From the NCBI RefSeq assembly GCF_947499845.1, contig NZ_CANMPM010000003.1, positions 124,001-188,000 of the forward strand: a stretch of DNA of 64,000 nucleotides, given 5' to 3'. Source of the stretch: an uncultured Pseudokineococcus sp. GTDB lineage: Bacteria; Actinomycetota; Actinomycetes; Actinomycetales; Quadrisphaeraceae. Under the pieces are notes generated by a model. It worked only from the letters and a program-made list of their open reading frames with translations, did no database searches and was not told the DNA's origin. Positions 35,427-45,767 of this stretch are shown here, in pieces. Both the position numbers and the translations under genes were made by a program. Position 1 is the first letter of the stretch. Each line of letters begins with the position of its first letter.

Positions 35427-37748
35427 GTGCCGGCCCTCCTCGCGCTCGTCCTCGCCCTCCTCGGGGGGCTCGCCGGCGCCCCCGCCGCCCGGGCGGCCGG
35501 CGCCGCGGAGGAGCGGTCGGCCGGTGCGGGCGTGCCCGGTCCCGTGGTCCTCGTCGGCGTCCCCGGCCTCCGGTGGGGCGACGTCACGCCCGTCGACGGC
35601 GGTGGCACGCCCCTCGTCGAGGAGGCCGAGGAGGGCGACGGGCCCGGCGGCGAGCCGCAGGACGCCGCGCGGACGCCGGTGCTCGGCGCCCTCCTGCGCG
35701 ACGCGGGCGTCGGCGACGTCGCCGTCCGGTCGGTGACGGCCAGCGCGTGCCCCGCCGACGGCTGGCTCGCCGTCAGCTCGGGCTCGCGCGTCCTCGACCC
35801 GCGGCCCGGCATGGAGGTCGCGGCCGCCGACGGCGAGGCCGCCGAGCCGGACCCCCAGGAGGTGCTCACCCGCTGCACGACGGTGCGCGAGCCCGTGGAC
35901 GGCGCCCTGCCGCGCTGGCCGGTGTACGAGGCGGCGGCGGCCGAGCAGCCCTATGACGCCCGGCTCGGCCTGCTCGGCGACGCCCTCGCCGACGCGGGCA
36001 CCGCGACGGCGTCGGTCGGCCCCGGTGCCGCCGTGGCCCTCGCCACGTCGGACGGCGTGCTCACCGGGCCCCACGTGCCGCGGCCCCGCGAGCCGGAGGC
36101 GCTCGGCGAGGCCGTGGGCGGGCTCGTCGCGGACGGCGCGGAGCTCGTCGTCGTCGACGCCGGCAGCCTGCTCGCCGACGTCGACCCGGACGGCGAGGTG
36201 CCCGAGGAGGCCTCCGCCAGCACCGTCGAGCAGCTCGACGCCCGCGTCGGCGCCGTCCTCGCGGCGGTGGGGGACGAGGACGCCACCGTGCTCGTCGCGA
36301 GCCTGGCGGACGCCACGAGCACCGCCCACCTCGGCGCCTTCGCCGCGGTCGGGCCGGCCGCGGGCGGCGTCGCCGACGCCTACGGGGCCACCCTCGTCGG
36401 CTCCCTGAGCACCCGTCAGGACGGCCTCCTGCAGACCACGGACCTCGCGCCGACGCTGCTGGTGACCCTGGGCGTCGACGCCCCCGCCGGGCTCGTCGGG
36501 GCCCCGGTGCTGCCCGTCGACGCCTCCCTCGACGCCGCGGAGCGGCGGGCCGTCGTCCTCGACCTGGCCCGCGCGGCGCTCGAGGTGCGGCCCGTCGTCG
36601 GCCCCTTCTTCTACGCCCTCTACGGCTCCCAGCTCCTCCTCTACGGGGCGGCGATCGTCGCGCTGCGCCGCCGCTCGGGCGGGCCCCGGGGGCGCCGCCG
36701 CGTCCTCGCCTGGCTGCGCCGCGTCTCGGTCGTCGGGGCGTCGGTGCCGGTGGCGACCTTCCTCGCCGGGCTCGTCCCGTGGTGGCGGGCGGAGCCCTCG
36801 GCGCTCGCGCTCGTGGCGGCCGTCGCCGGGTGGACGGCCGTCGTCGCCGCGGTGGCCCTGCTGGGGCCCTGGCGCCGCAGCGTGGTCGGCCCGCTCGGCG
36901 CCGTCGCCGCGACGACGGCGCTCGTCCTCGCCGTCGACGTCGTCGGGGGCTCGACGCTGCAGCTGTCGAGCCTCATGGGGCCCAACCCCATCGTCGCGGG
37001 GCGTTTCTACGGGCTCGGCAACCCGCCCTTCGCCCTCTTCTCGACGGGGTGCCTGCTGCTCGCGACCGCGCTCGCCGCCCACCTCGTCGGGCGGGGCCGC
37101 CGGCGCGCGGCCGTCGCCGCCGTCGCCGTCCTCGGCGCCGCCTGCGCCGTCCTCGACGGGACGCCCGGCCTGGGCAGCGACTTCGGCGGGCCGCCGGCGA
37201 TCGTCCCGGCCTTCGCCGTCCTCGCCCTGCTCGTGGCCGGCGTGCGCATCACCTGGCGGCGCGTCCTGCTCATCGGCGGCGGGACGGCCGTGGTCATGGC
37301 CCTGCTGGCGACGCTCGACTGGCTGCGCGCGCCCGCGGACCGCACGCACCTCGGGCGCTTCGTCGAGACGGTGCTCGACGGCGGCGCGCTCGACGTCGTC
37401 GGGCGCAAGATCAGCGCGAACCTCAGCGTGCTGACGGGCAACCCGCAGGGCCTGCTCGTGCCGATCGCCGCGCTCTTCGTCGCCTTCGTGCTCCTGCGCC
37501 CCGGCGCCTCGGGGCCCCCGGCCCTCACCCGCGCTTTCGACCGGGCGCCGGCCCTGCGCGCCGGCTTCGCCGCGTGGCTCGTGCTCGTGCTCATCGGCTT
37601 CGCCGTCAACGACTCCGGCACCTCGATCCCCGCCGTCGCGGCGACGCTCATGGTGCCGCTGCTCACGGCGGCGGGGGCGCGGGCGCTCGAGGACGACGCC
37701 GCGGCCGTGCCGGGCGAGCGCGAGCCCGCGGCGGCGTCGTCCCGCTAG
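35427..37748 (+). CDS. Large membrane protein with N-terminal alkaline-phosphatase-like domain
   Basis: A 773-residue protein. It has a signal-type helix (PALLALVLALLGGLAGAPAARA), an extracytoplasmic domain of about 390 residues and then some ten helices (residues 400-750). The soluble part has features of the alkaline phosphatase/sulfatase superfamily (VVLVGVPGLRWGDV at the start, GLLQTTDLAPTLLVTLGV at the end) but I do not see a convincing set of metal ligands. GPNPIVAGRFYGLGNPPFALF between helices is striking and looks conserved. It converges on a GT2 gene 14 bp away, a pairing that suggests envelope glycopolymer work. Function unknown. Confidence 0.7.
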   Translation: MPALLALVLALLGGLAGAPAARAAGAAEERSAGAGVPGPVVLVGVPGLRWGDVTPVDGGGTPLVEEAEEGDGPGGEPQDAARTPVLGALLRDAGVGDVAVRSVTASACPADGWLAVSSGSRVLDPRPGMEVAAADGEAAEPDPQEVLTRCTTVREPVDGALPRWPVYEAAAAEQPYDARLGLLGDALADAGTATASVGPGAAVALATSDGVLTGPHVPRPREPEALGEAVGGLVADGAELVVVDAGSLLADVDPDGEVPEEASASTVEQLDARVGAVLAAVGDEDATVLVASLADATSTAHLGAFAAVGPAAGGVADAYGATLVGSLSTRQDGLLQTTDLAPTLLVTLGVDAPAGLVGAPVLPVDASLDAAERRAVVLDLARAALEVRPVVGPFFYALYGSQLLLYGAAIVALRRRSGGPRGRRRVLAWLRRVSVVGASVPVATFLAGLVPWWRAEPSALALVAAVAGWTAVVAAVALLGPWRRSVVGPLGAVAATTALVLAVDVVGGSTLQLSSLMGPNPIVAGRFYGLGNPPFALFSTGCLLLATALAAHLVGRGRRRAAVAAVAVLGAACAVLDGTPGLGSDFGGPPAIVPAFAVLALLVAGVRITWRRVLLIGGGTAVVMALLATLDWLRAPADRTHLGRFVETVLDGGALDVVGRKISANLSVLTGNPQGLLVPIAALFVAFVLLRPGASGPPALTRAFDRAPALRAGFAAWLVLVLIGFAVNDSGTSIPAVAATLMVPLLTAAGARALEDDAAAVPGEREPAAASSR

Positions 37749-37762
37749 GCCCCCGAGGAGGG

Positions 37763-38521
37763 TCAGCCGCGCGGCGGCAGGACGGCGCCGAGCTGCCCGC
37801 GCGCGGCGAGGGCGCGGACGACGTCGCGGTACTGCGCCGCGCGGTGCGCCTGCGCCCGCCAGCCGCGGCCGGAGACGCGGTGCTGCAGGTCGCACGGGAC
37901 CTCGACGACGCGCATCCCCGCGCGCAGCAGGTCGACGACCATCGCCGTCTCGACGCCCCAGCCGGGCGCGAGGGGGCGGGCGCGCTCGAAGGCCTCGCGG
38001 GTGAGGCAGCGCATGCCCGAGAGCGGCTGCGTCGGCGTCCACCCCGTCGCGGCGAGGATGCCGCGGCGGGCGAGGCCGACGACGAGCCCCCGGCCGCCGC
38101 CCGGGGAGGACTGCGGCGGCAGGACGGCGATGCTCGCGTCGGCCTCGCCCGCGAGCACGGGGACGGCCAGTGCGGCCGTGGCGGCGGCCGTCGCGCCGAG
38201 GTCGGCGTCGACGAGCAGCAGCGCACGGGGCTCGTCGGTCGCCAGCGCCCGTCCGGCCGCGTCGTGGACGACGCCGTCCGGCGGCTGCTCGAGGTCGCGC
38301 ACGAGGGCGGCGCCGCTCTCCAGCGCGGTCGCCTTGCCGCGGTTGCGGTGGTGGCGCACGACGCGGGCCCCGGCGGCGCGGGCGGTGACGGCGGTGCGGT
38401 CCGAGCTCCCGTCGTCCACGACGACGACGACGTCGACGCCCTCGATCGCGAGGGCGGCGCGGACCGTGGCGTCGATCCGCTCCTCCTCGTCCTTGGCGGG
38501 GATGACGACGGCGAGGCGCAC
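37763..38521 (-). CDS. Glycosyltransferase family 2 (polyprenyl-phosphate sugar transferase-like)
   Basis: A 252-residue GT-A enzyme: LAVVIPAKDEEERIDATV and VVVVDDGSSDRTAVTAR at the N-terminus, the metal-binding pair in LLLVDADLG, and a C-terminal VETAMVVDLLRAGMRVVEVPC acceptor motif. There are no transmembrane helices. The closest general match is to the dolichol-phosphate mannosyl/glucosyl transferase type. It is convergent with the large membrane protein; together they may build or modify a surface glycan. Confidence 0.85.
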   Translation of the reverse strand: MRLAVVIPAKDEEERIDATVRAALAIEGVDVVVVVDDGSSDRTAVTARAAGARVVRHHRNRGKATALESGAALVRDLEQPPDGVVHDAAGRALATDEPRALLLVDADLGATAAATAALAVPVLAGEADASIAVLPPQSSPGGGRGLVVGLARRGILAATGWTPTQPLSGMRCLTREAFERARPLAPGWGVETAMVVDLLRAGMRVVEVPCDLQHRVSGRGWRAQAHRAAQYRDVVRALAARGQLGAVLPPRG

Positions 38522-38565
38522 GGGGGGACGGTACCGAGCGGGGGTGCAGCGCGTGCCGTCGGCGC

Positions 38566-41500
38566 TCAGGCGGCGATGGCGCTGGCCAGCACCTCCGCTT
38601 GGCGCAGCACGAGCACGACGGCCTCGTCCTGCTTGTCCGGCGGGTACTTGTGCGTCGTCAGCAGGCGGCGGATCCGGCTGCGGAGGAGTGCGCGCACCTG
38701 CTCCCGCTTGTCCCAGTCGACGGTCGTGCTGCTCCTGACGACGGTGACGAGCTGACGGGCGATGGCCTTCAGGGTCTCGTCGCCCAGCTCCAGCACGGCG
38801 GAGTCGTTCTGGACGACGGCGTCGTAGAACGCCAGCTCGTCGTCCCGCAGACCGAGCTCCTCGCCCCGGCGTCGCTGCGCCGTCAGGTCCTTGGCCAGGT
38901 CGACCAGGGCACGGATGATGTCGGCGGCGTCGAGCGAGCGGTTGGTGTAGGAGCGCATCGCCTGCTCGAGCATCTCGCTGAAGGTGCGCTCGGCGACGAC
39001 GTTGATCTTCCCGACAGTGCGCAGCTCGGACTCCAGCAGTCGTCGCAGCAGCTCGACCTGCAGGTTCTTGTAGGGCTGCGTGGACAGCCGGTCGGCGAGG
39101 TCGTCGTCGATGATGCTGATGTCCGGCTTCTCCAGCCCCGCCTCGGCGTAGATGTCCACGACCCCGGACGCGCTCACGGCGTCGGAGACGACCTGGCGGA
39201 GGGCGGTCTCCGTCTCGGCGTCGTCGGCCGATCCGCCGCCGCCACGGCCGCCCTTCGGGAGTTGGGCGGCGACGGCCTGGAAGAAGGCGAGGTCGTCGCG
39301 GTACGCCTCCGCCGCGGGTTCGGTCGGGACGAGGGAGAAGGCCTGCGCCGCCAGGCGCGTGTGGTGCCGGAAGCGGTCGACCAGGTCCTCGCCGGGCGTC
39401 AGCAGGTGGTCAACCGCCAGAGCGATGGCGTGGAGCTTGGCCTTCGCGGTCCCGGACGTCAGCGCCTCGCGCCAGGCGCAGCCGTGGAGGAGCTGGGCGA
39501 TCACCTCGCTCTTCTCCGCGAGGAGGGCCAGCGCCTCCTCCACCGGGGCGCCCACCTCGCGGCCGGCGCGGTCGCGGTCGGTGTAGTCGGCGAGGGCCGC
39601 CTGCAGGGACTCGGCGATGCCGATGTAGTCGACGACCAGCCCGCCGGGCTTGTCGCGGAAGGTGCGGTTGACCCGGGCGATCGCCTGCATGAGGCCCGCG
39701 CCCTGCATCGGCTTGTCGACGTACATCGTGTGCATCGACGGCGAGTCGAAGCCCGTCAGCCACATGTCCCGGACGATGACGAGCTGCAGCGCGTCATCCG
39801 GGTCCTTCGCGCGGTCCTTGAGGTCCCGGAGCCCCTGCTTCGAGCGGACATGACGCGCCATCTCGGGGCCGTCGGCGGCCGACCCCGTGATGACCACCTT
39901 GAGCGCGCCGTCGGCGTCGTCGTCGCTGTGCCACTGCGGGCGCAGGGCGACGATCTCGTCGTAGAGGTCCACGCAGATGCGGCGTGACATGCACACGACC
40001 ATCGCCTTGCCGAGCATCTGCCCGCGGCGCGCCTCCCAGTGCTCGACGAGGTCGGCCGCGACCTGCCGGATGCGGTCACGGGCACCCACGACGGCCTCCA
40101 CCCGAGCCCACCGGTTCTTGAGGCGGTGGCGGGCGTCGTCCTCGGCGCCCTCGGTCGCCTCGGCGAAGGCGTCGTCCAGCGTGGAGCGCACCTCTTCGGG
40201 CAGCTCCACCTTCGCCAGACGGGCCTCGTAGTAGACGCGGACGGTGGCTTCGTCGCGCACCGCCTGCGTGAGGTCGTAGACGTCGATGTAGTCCCCGAAC
40301 ACCGCCCGGGTGTTGCGGTCGCCGGCCTCGATCGGCGTCCCGGTGAAGCCGATGAACGCCGCGCGGGGCAGCGCGTCGCGCAGGTTCCGCGCCAGTCCGT
40401 CGATGAGGTCGTACTGCGTGCGGTGCGCCTCGTCGGCGATGACGACGACGTTCCGCCGGTCCGACAGCATCGGGTAGCGCCGTCCGGCGTCGCGGTCGGC
40501 CTGCGTGAGCCCGAACTTCTGCATCGTCGAGAACACGATGCCCCCGGACGCGCGCGCACCCAGCAGCTGGCGCACGTGCTCCCGCGACTCGGCTTGCACG
40601 GGCTCCTCCGGGAGGGTCCGCGCGGGGGCGAAGACCTCGCTGTAGAGCTGGTCGTCCAGGTCGTTGCGGTCGGTGAGCAGGACGGCGGTGGGGTTCGCCA
40701 TCGCCGGCTCGCGCACGATCTTGCCGACGTAGAAGAGCATCTCCAGGCTCTTGCCGGAGCCCTGCGTGTGCCAGACGACACCGGCCCGGCCGTCCCCGCG
40801 CCCGACGGCGTCGAGCGTCGCGGCCACCGCCCGGTTGACCGCGTGCACCTGGTGGTACTTGGCGATGCGCTTGACGAGGCCCTCGCGCTCGTCGGTGAAG
40901 ACGACGAAGCTCCGCACGAGGTCGAGGAAGCGCGCAGGTGTGAAGACGCCGTGGACGAGCACCTCGAGCTCCGGCTGGCCTGCGGGCGGCGGCGTGCCGT
41001 CGACGGTCTTCCACGGCGCGTGGTGCTCGAAGCGGCCGCCGAGCGCCCCCAGTCGGGCCTCGAGCGCCGTGGAGATGACCGAGACGGCGGTGAAGCTCAT
41101 CAGCGCCGGGATCTGCGCGGTGTACGTGCCGAGCTGCTTCCAGGCGCCGCGCAGGTCGGCTCCCGGCTGGCCGGGGGCCTTGAGCTCCACCACGCCGAGC
41201 GGCAAGCCGTTGACGTAGGCGAGCACGTCCGGACGTCGGACGTGTTGGTCCTGCTCGACGCTGACCTGGTTGACGGCGACGAAGTCGTTGGCGAGGGCGT
41301 CGTCGAAGTCGACGAGGCGGGCGATGTCGTGCCGGAGCTCCCCGGCAGCGTCTCGGAAGTCGACCGGGACGCCCTGCGTGACGAGCCGGTGGACGCGCCA
41401 GTTCTCGGCCATGACGTCGGCGCTCTCGACGCGGCGCACCGTGGCGACGACGCGGTCGACGGCGTCGGCGGGGAGATGTCGGTTGAAGGCGGCCACGGCC

Positions 41501-41661
41501 TGGCGGAGCCGCCCCTCGAGCAAGACGTCGCGGAAGCTCGCACGCTCGGCCCGCGGCTGCCCCGGTCCGATTTCCGGGCCGTGGAGCACGTCCCAGCCGG
41601 CGTCGGAGAAGTACTCGAGGCACGCCTCCTCGACGCCCGACTCCGCGACGAACGCCCCCAT
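38566..41661 (-). CDS. hsdR: Type I restriction endonuclease subunit R
   Basis: A 1031-residue motor/nuclease subunit. The N-terminal PD-(D/E)xK nuclease has the acidic D in [14 protein letters not shown] and the ELK of GVVELKAPG (about residues 130-155). The SF2 translocase follows: Walker [18 protein letters not shown]-box variant [24 protein letters not shown], and [20 protein letters not shown] with the motif VI arginines RVNRTF. A helical C-terminal region binds HsdM. The gene is complete. It lies downstream of hsdM-hsdS, separated by a toxin-antitoxin-like pair. Confidence 0.96.
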   Translation of the reverse strand: MGAFVAESGVEEACLEYFSDAGWDVLHGPEIGPGQPRAERASFRDVLLEGRLRQAVAAFNRHLPADAVDRVVATVRRVESADVMAENWRVHRLVTQGVPVDFRDAAGELRHDIARLVDFDDALANDFVAVNQVSVEQDQHVRRPDVLAYVNGLPLGVVELKAPGQPGADLRGAWKQLGTYTAQIPALMSFTAVSVISTALEARLGALGGRFEHHAPWKTVDGTPPPAGQPELEVLVHGVFTPARFLDLVRSFVVFTDEREGLVKRIAKYHQVHAVNRAVAATLDAVGRGDGRAGVVWHTQGSGKSLEMLFYVGKIVREPAMANPTAVLLTDRNDLDDQLYSEVFAPARTLPEEPVQAESREHVRQLLGARASGGIVFSTMQKFGLTQADRDAGRRYPMLSDRRNVVVIADEAHRTQYDLIDGLARNLRDALPRAAFIGFTGTPIEAGDRNTRAVFGDYIDVYDLTQAVRDEATVRVYYEARLAKVELPEEVRSTLDDAFAEATEGAEDDARHRLKNRWARVEAVVGARDRIRQVAADLVEHWEARRGQMLGKAMVVCMSRRICVDLYDEIVALRPQWHSDDDADGALKVVITGSAADGPEMARHVRSKQGLRDLKDRAKDPDDALQLVIVRDMWLTGFDSPSMHTMYVDKPMQGAGLMQAIARVNRTFRDKPGGLVVDYIGIAESLQAALADYTDRDRAGREVGAPVEEALALLAEKSEVIAQLLHGCAWREALTSGTAKAKLHAIALAVDHLLTPGEDLVDRFRHHTRLAAQAFSLVPTEPAAEAYRDDLAFFQAVAAQLPKGGRGGGGSADDAETETALRQVVSDAVSASGVVDIYAEAGLEKPDISIIDDDLADRLSTQPYKNLQVELLRRLLESELRTVGKINVVAERTFSEMLEQAMRSYTNRSLDAADIIRALVDLAKDLTAQRRRGEELGLRDDELAFYDAVVQNDSAVLELGDETLKAIARQLVTVVRSSTTVDWDKREQVRALLRSRIRRLLTTHKYPPDKQDEAVVLVLRQAEVLASAIAA

Positions 41662-41677
41662 GCCCGCCCCCGTGCGT

Positions 41678-41920
41678 TCAGGCAGCCCGGGGCTGCTCGG
41701 TGTCGAAGTGGCGGGTGGCCACCTCGAGGTCGGACGCGAGCATCCGCGTGAACATGGCGTCGAGCCGCTTCGCCGTCTCCATCGACAGCCAGACCTGCCC
41801 GCAGGCGTCGCAGACCTCCACGGGGACGCCGAGGACGAGCGCCGTCCGGCCGTCCTTCTCGGCGACCTGGGCGCGCCGGACGGGCCGGCGCTCGCCGTTG
41901 TCGCAGTGATCGCAGCGCAT
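41678..41920 (-). CDS. YgiT-type zinc finger protein (putative antitoxin)
   Basis: An 80-residue protein with a two-CxxC zinc knuckle: CDHC (C3, C6) and CDAC (C37, C40) in MRCDHCDNG and [15 protein letters not shown], the N-terminal half of MqsA-type antitoxins. There is no MqsA HTH; the rest is a single helix ([16 protein letters not shown]). Its ATG overlaps the stop of the DUF4258 gene by one base in an ATGA. DUF4258/YgiT pairs are described as MqsRA-like toxin-antitoxin systems, so it is the likely antitoxin. Confidence 0.85.
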   Translation of the reverse strand: MRCDHCDNGERRPVRRAQVAEKDGRTALVLGVPVEVCDACGQVWLSMETAKRLDAMFTRMLASDLEVATRHFDTEQPRAA

Positions 41921-42219
41921 CAGGCTCGCCTCCTGCGGAAGTCCGGCGACCACCTCGCCGGGTCGGGCTCGTACACGGTGACGATCCTCTCCTCCCGACG
42001 GCGCGAGTCGACGACCACGACGACGTGGAGCGGTCGGACCCAGTCGACCACGAGCAGGAGCTCCTTGACCTCCTCCTCGGCCAGGACGGTCTCCTCGATC
42101 ACCTCTCCGGTACCGAGCAGCTCTTCCAGCTCGGCGAGCGCCATGTCGAGGGCGCGGACCTTGTCGAAGACGTGCTGCGTGAGCAGGTAGGGCCACGGCC
42201 GCCCCGAGCCGTCGACCAC
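41920..42219 (-). CDS. DUF4258 protein (putative MqsR/RelE-like toxin)
   Basis: A 99-residue protein with an N-terminal helical half and a C-terminal beta sheet: LHVVVVVDSRRREERIVTVYEPDPARWSPDFRRRR. The VYEPDP-x-x-W-x-x-x-x-x-R ending is the DUF4258 signature, whose fold is like RelE/MqsR mRNA interferases. It starts two bases after the hsdS stop and overlaps the zinc-finger gene, so the pair is embedded in the restriction operon. Toxin first, antitoxin second is the MqsRA order. Confidence 0.82.
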   Translation of the reverse strand: MVDGSGRPWPYLLTQHVFDKVRALDMALAELEELLGTGEVIEETVLAEEEVKELLLVVDWVRPLHVVVVVDSRRREERIVTVYEPDPARWSPDFRRRRA

Positions 42220-42220
42220 C

Positions 42221-43429
42221 TCAGACCACCTCTTCGACGCGCTCTTCGGCCTCTCCCACGCGGATCTCGCCGGACATAAGACCGGGGAGCAGAGCGTCGC
42301 GGAGGCGGACGAGCGCCTCCGACTCCCGCTCGGCCGCCCAGGCCCGCTGCAGCAGCGCCTCGGCCTGCCGCAGGACCGGTGCGTCCGCCGGGAGGACGGG
42401 GATCTCGAGGTCGGTCAGGGCCTCCTTCGGGAGAGCAGCCACCGTCGTGCCGTGGGCCATGCCCTCCACCCGCTGGCGCGCCTCGGTCGTGAAGAGGTGC
42501 GCCCACACGGGCAGCCGGAGGTGCCGCCACTCGGGTGCGAAGTCGATGCGGGTGACGTGGTGGCTGAACAGCGCCTCCGGGACGTCGTCGGGGAGCAGCA
42601 TCGGCCAGCCGAGCGCCTCGAGCTTCCAGGTCAGGTCGGTGTTCGCCACCAGGAGATCACCGCCGTGGGCGACGTGGCGTGGCTGGTACGGGCCGGTGTA
42701 GTACTTCCAGCCTGTGCGCTTGAACCCGCCGAAGGTCGCCGCGTTGGCGAGGTTGACCATCGGCATGCCGGCGTCCGCGAGGTGTGCGCCCTTGTACGAG
42801 AGGCCCTTGTTGATCGCAGCCGTCTTGCTGAGAGGTATCTGCATTTCAGTGACCGACGCGTGCTGTAGCAAGCTGGCGCTGAGAGCGGTTGCTCTTGTCC
42901 GAACCACCTCAGTCCCATCCGCTGCGTCGTCAAGCGCCGCGAGTACCTCTGCAATGGCGTTCTGTGTGTCCCGCGCAGGTAGTCGAACGGTCCACTTGCC
43001 CATCTCGTTTAGGGGAATTCGATCGACTGTCGCGCCGCGCACCGCCCGCCGTTCAATGATCGCTTGGAACTGCGGCGACAGGTAGGCGTACAACAGGAAA
43101 CGAGGGTCGACGTGTGGATCGCGGAGCCTCAGCAGTCCCATTCGACGTCCCAAGCAGGCTAGGACGCCCTCAGGCATGAGCGCCGCCTCCCCGAGTCGCG
43201 TCTCGTAGGAGAAGAGAAGGTCGTTCCTTCGTGGTTGCACGCGACGAGTCCAGGTGGCGAAGTCCTCTTCGCCGACGTGCGCCGACTGGGTCAGGTCGAG
43301 TCGACCGTTGCGCAAGGACGAGATGCTGAGGAACCAGGGGCCAGTGGCTGTCTTCTGGGGCGTGGCGTGGGGGCCGTCGTAGATATCGACGACGTCGGAG
43401 AGGCGCACCTCCCGCCAGTCGTCACGCAT
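42221..43429 (-). CDS. hsdS: Type I restriction-modification specificity subunit S
   Basis: A 402-residue DNA-recognition subunit with two target-recognition domains (about residues 5-165 and 205-360), separated by conserved helices ([33 protein letters not shown] and [36 protein letters not shown]). The ATG overlaps the hsdM stop by 8 nt. The first recognition domain and junction (about 42830-43400) is clearly less GC-rich than the flanks, roughly 60% in places, and has rarer codons, a sign of recombination of the specificity domain. The target sequence cannot be predicted. Confidence 0.93.
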   Translation of the reverse strand: MRDDWREVRLSDVVDIYDGPHATPQKTATGPWFLSISSLRNGRLDLTQSAHVGEEDFATWTRRVQPRRNDLLFSYETRLGEAALMPEGVLACLGRRMGLLRLRDPHVDPRFLLYAYLSPQFQAIIERRAVRGATVDRIPLNEMGKWTVRLPARDTQNAIAEVLAALDDAADGTEVVRTRATALSASLLQHASVTEMQIPLSKTAAINKGLSYKGAHLADAGMPMVNLANAATFGGFKRTGWKYYTGPYQPRHVAHGGDLLVANTDLTWKLEALGWPMLLPDDVPEALFSHHVTRIDFAPEWRHLRLPVWAHLFTTEARQRVEGMAHGTTVAALPKEALTDLEIPVLPADAPVLRQAEALLQRAWAAERESEALVRLRDALLPGLMSGEIRVGEAEERVEEVV

Positions 43430-44999
43430 CAATTGTCGCCAGGGCGCGCTGGACGCGGTCTTGCGCGGAGGATGATTCGGCGAAGGCGTCCGCAAGCTCA
43501 CCTGTCAGCCGCTTGAGACGTTCCGCAAGTGGCTCCTCTTCGGGGCTCGCTGCCTCGGCGCCGACGTAGCGCCCTGATGTCAGCACGTAGTTGTGCTCAG
43601 CCACCTCATTCAGGTGCGCGGCGTAAGCAAAGCCAGGCTGGTCCGCGTAGGTGTGCGCGCCTGGTTCGCCGCGCCAGGCGTGGAAGACCTCGGCCATGCG
43701 AGCGGTGTCATTCTCGCTGAGGTCCTTATGGGTGCGACTCACCATCTGTCCTAGGCTACGAGCGTCCAAGAAGAGGATCTCGCCACGTCGATCACGCCAC
43801 CGCCGCGAGCCGCCGGGTGTCTTGTCACGGTTGAGGAACCACAGGCTGACGGGAATGCCGGTGCCGTAGAAAAGTTGTCCAGGGAGGGCGACGATGCACT
43901 CGACGAGGTCGGCCTCGACGAGCCGCCGGCGGATGTCGCCCTCGCCCGACTGCTGCGTCGACAGGGAGCCGTTCGACAGGACGACGCCGGCAGCCCCCCG
44001 TGGTGACAGGTGGCTGACCATGTGCTGCAGCCAGGCGAAGTTCGCGTTGCCCGCCGGAGGAGTGCCGTACTGCCACCGCGCGTCGTCGCGGAGCGACGCG
44101 CCGCCCCAGTCGGACACGTTGAAAGGGGGGTTCGCCAAGATGAAGTCGGCCTTGAGGTCCGGGTGCAATTCCTCGTGGAAGCTGTCGGCCCACCGCGGCC
44201 CGAGGTCCGCCTCGATCCCGCGGATGGCGAGGTTCATCTTGGCCAGCTTCCACGTCGTCGACGCCGACTCCTGCCCGTAGACGGAGAGGTCGGTGCGCTG
44301 CCCACCGTGCTGCTCGACGAAGCGCTCGGCCTGGACGAACATGCCGCCCGACCCGCAGCAGGGGTCATAGACGCGGCCGGTGTAGGGCTCGAGCATCTCG
44401 ACGAGCAGTCGGACGATCGACCGAGGCGTGTAGAACTCCCCGGACTTGCGGCCCTCGGCCGAGGCGAACTTGCCGAGGAAGTACTCGTAGACCCGGCCCA
44501 GGACGTCCTTGCCGCCGTGCTCGTCGGCGCCGAAGCCGATGCCGGAGACGAGGTCGACGAGCTGGCCCAGGCGACGGGCGTCGACGGTCGCAGCGGCGTA
44601 CTCCTTCGGCAGCACGCCGCGCAGGCTCGCGTTGTCGGCCTCGAGCGCCTCCATCGCCACGTCGATCCGCCGTCCGACGTCCGGCTGCTTGGCGGCGTCG
44701 CGGACGGCGTCCCACCGCGACGCCTCCGGCACCCAGAAGACGCCTTGCGAGGTGTACTCGTCGCGGGACTCGAGCAAGGGGAACGCGTCCTCACCGGTGA
44801 TGCCATCGGCCTCGAGCTCGACCGCGAGCGCCGCGCGTCGCTCGGCGAAGGCGTCGGAGATGTACTTGAGGAAGATCAGGCCGAGGACGACGTGCTTGTA
44901 GGAGGCGGCGTCCATGGACCCGCGGAGGGTGTCCGCGGCCTTCCAGAGGGTCTCCTCGAAGCCCAGGGGCTCGGCGGTCTTGCGGGCGCGGGGTGGCAC
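43422..44999 (-). CDS. hsdM: Type I restriction-modification methyltransferase subunit M
   Basis: A 525-residue N6-adenine methyltransferase. N-terminal helical domain ([36 protein letters not shown]), then the SAM-binding motif [20 protein letters not shown] and the catalytic NPPF ([14 protein letters not shown]). GTG at 44999 was chosen for its GAGGGAG site; a further upstream start would add a weakly related 40 residues. It is the first gene of hsdM-hsdS-DUF4258-YgiT-hsdR. The promoter must lie in 45000-45131, but I see no clear box there. Confidence 0.95.
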   Translation of the reverse strand: MPPRARKTAEPLGFEETLWKAADTLRGSMDAASYKHVVLGLIFLKYISDAFAERRAALAVELEADGITGEDAFPLLESRDEYTSQGVFWVPEASRWDAVRDAAKQPDVGRRIDVAMEALEADNASLRGVLPKEYAAATVDARRLGQLVDLVSGIGFGADEHGGKDVLGRVYEYFLGKFASAEGRKSGEFYTPRSIVRLLVEMLEPYTGRVYDPCCGSGGMFVQAERFVEQHGGQRTDLSVYGQESASTTWKLAKMNLAIRGIEADLGPRWADSFHEELHPDLKADFILANPPFNVSDWGGASLRDDARWQYGTPPAGNANFAWLQHMVSHLSPRGAAGVVLSNGSLSTQQSGEGDIRRRLVEADLVECIVALPGQLFYGTGIPVSLWFLNRDKTPGGSRRWRDRRGEILFLDARSLGQMVSRTHKDLSENDTARMAEVFHAWRGEPGAHTYADQPGFAYAAHLNEVAEHNYVLTSGRYVGAEAASPEEEPLAERLKRLTGELADAFAESSSAQDRVQRALATIDA

Positions 45000-45131
45000 C
45001 TGGACGTCTCCCTCGTCGTGCGGACGAGCGCCACCGTAGTCACGTCGCTCAGGCTTGACGGAACACCAGAGGCCCTGCCGCTCGACCGCGTCGCCCTCTT
45101 GCGTCGGTGCGTCGACGGACAAGGAAGGGAC

Positions 45132-45767
45132 TCATCGACCGGGCGCGGCCGACCCGGCGAGCGCCTCGAGGACGGCGCGCGGCAGGAAGGCCAGGCGCGC
45201 GGTCTTGCCGGCGACGTCGACGACCGGCCCGATCTCGAAGCCGGTGCGGCGCAGCCGCTCGGCGGCCGCCTCGTTGCGGGCGTCGGGCTCGACGACGACG
45301 CGGCGGACGCCCGCGTTGCCCACCGCCAGCGGCGCGAGGGCCGCGGCGAGCAGGGCGGTGAAGCCGCGCTCCGGGTCCTCCGTCGGCGCGAGCAGCAGGT
45401 GGATGCCGAGGTCGCCGGGCTCGACGCCGTCGACCTCGCCCAGCGGGTCGGCCTGGGCGTCGTAGGTCTGCAGCAGCGCGACCGGCCGGCCGTCGAGGCG
45501 CAGCAGGTAGGCGTGGTGGGTGCTGAGGGAGTCGACGTAGGCGTAGACCTCGCGCACCTGCTCGACCGTGCGGTCGGCCATGCCCCAGTAGCGGGCCCGC
45601 GGCTCGACGACCCAGGCGTGGACGGTCGCGGCGTCCGCCTCCGGGTCGAGCCGGCGGACGTCGAGGACGCGCCCGTCGGGCAGCGGGCGCGGGCCCTCGG
45701 GCAGGCGGGCGTCGAGCGCGGGGGCGGCGGGCGCCCCCGCGCTCGCGGTCGTGCCGTCGGTGGTCAT
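45132..45767 (-). CDS. GNAT acyltransferase of siderophore cluster (second, IucB/RhbD-like)
   Basis: A 211-residue acyltransferase of the siderophore type: VHAWVVEPRARYWGM, HHAYLLRLDGRPVALLQTYD, GDLGIHLLLAP and VVVEPDARNEAAAERLRRTGFE, the same pattern as its paralogue at 49992. Such enzymes transfer acetyl, succinyl or other acyl groups to an N-hydroxylated diamine. It is the last gene of the operon, coupled by an ATGA overlap to the penicillin acylase. Having two acyltransferases suggests two different acyl caps on the product. Confidence 0.85.
   Translation of the reverse strand: MTTDGTTASAGAPAAPALDARLPEGPRPLPDGRVLDVRRLDPEADAATVHAWVVEPRARYWGMADRTVEQVREVYAYVDSLSTHHAYLLRLDGRPVALLQTYDAQADPLGEVDGVEPGDLGIHLLLAPTEDPERGFTALLAAALAPLAVGNAGVRRVVVEPDARNEAAAERLRRTGFEIGPVVDVAGKTARLAFLPRAVLEALAGSAAPGR

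Noticed and set aside
35328-38042. Long minus-strand open frame opposite the large membrane protein
   Set aside because: Composition is Arg/Gly/Pro-rich with no domain sense, typical of the antisense of a GC-rich gene.
45000-45131. Promoter boxes for the restriction operon
   Set aside because: Several TTGxxx and TAxxxT-like words exist but none has proper spacing; I could not choose one.
38566-45131. Prophage or integrative element around the restriction genes
   Set aside because: No integrase, tRNA, attachment repeats or phage genes are visible at either edge; only composition of hsdS differs.
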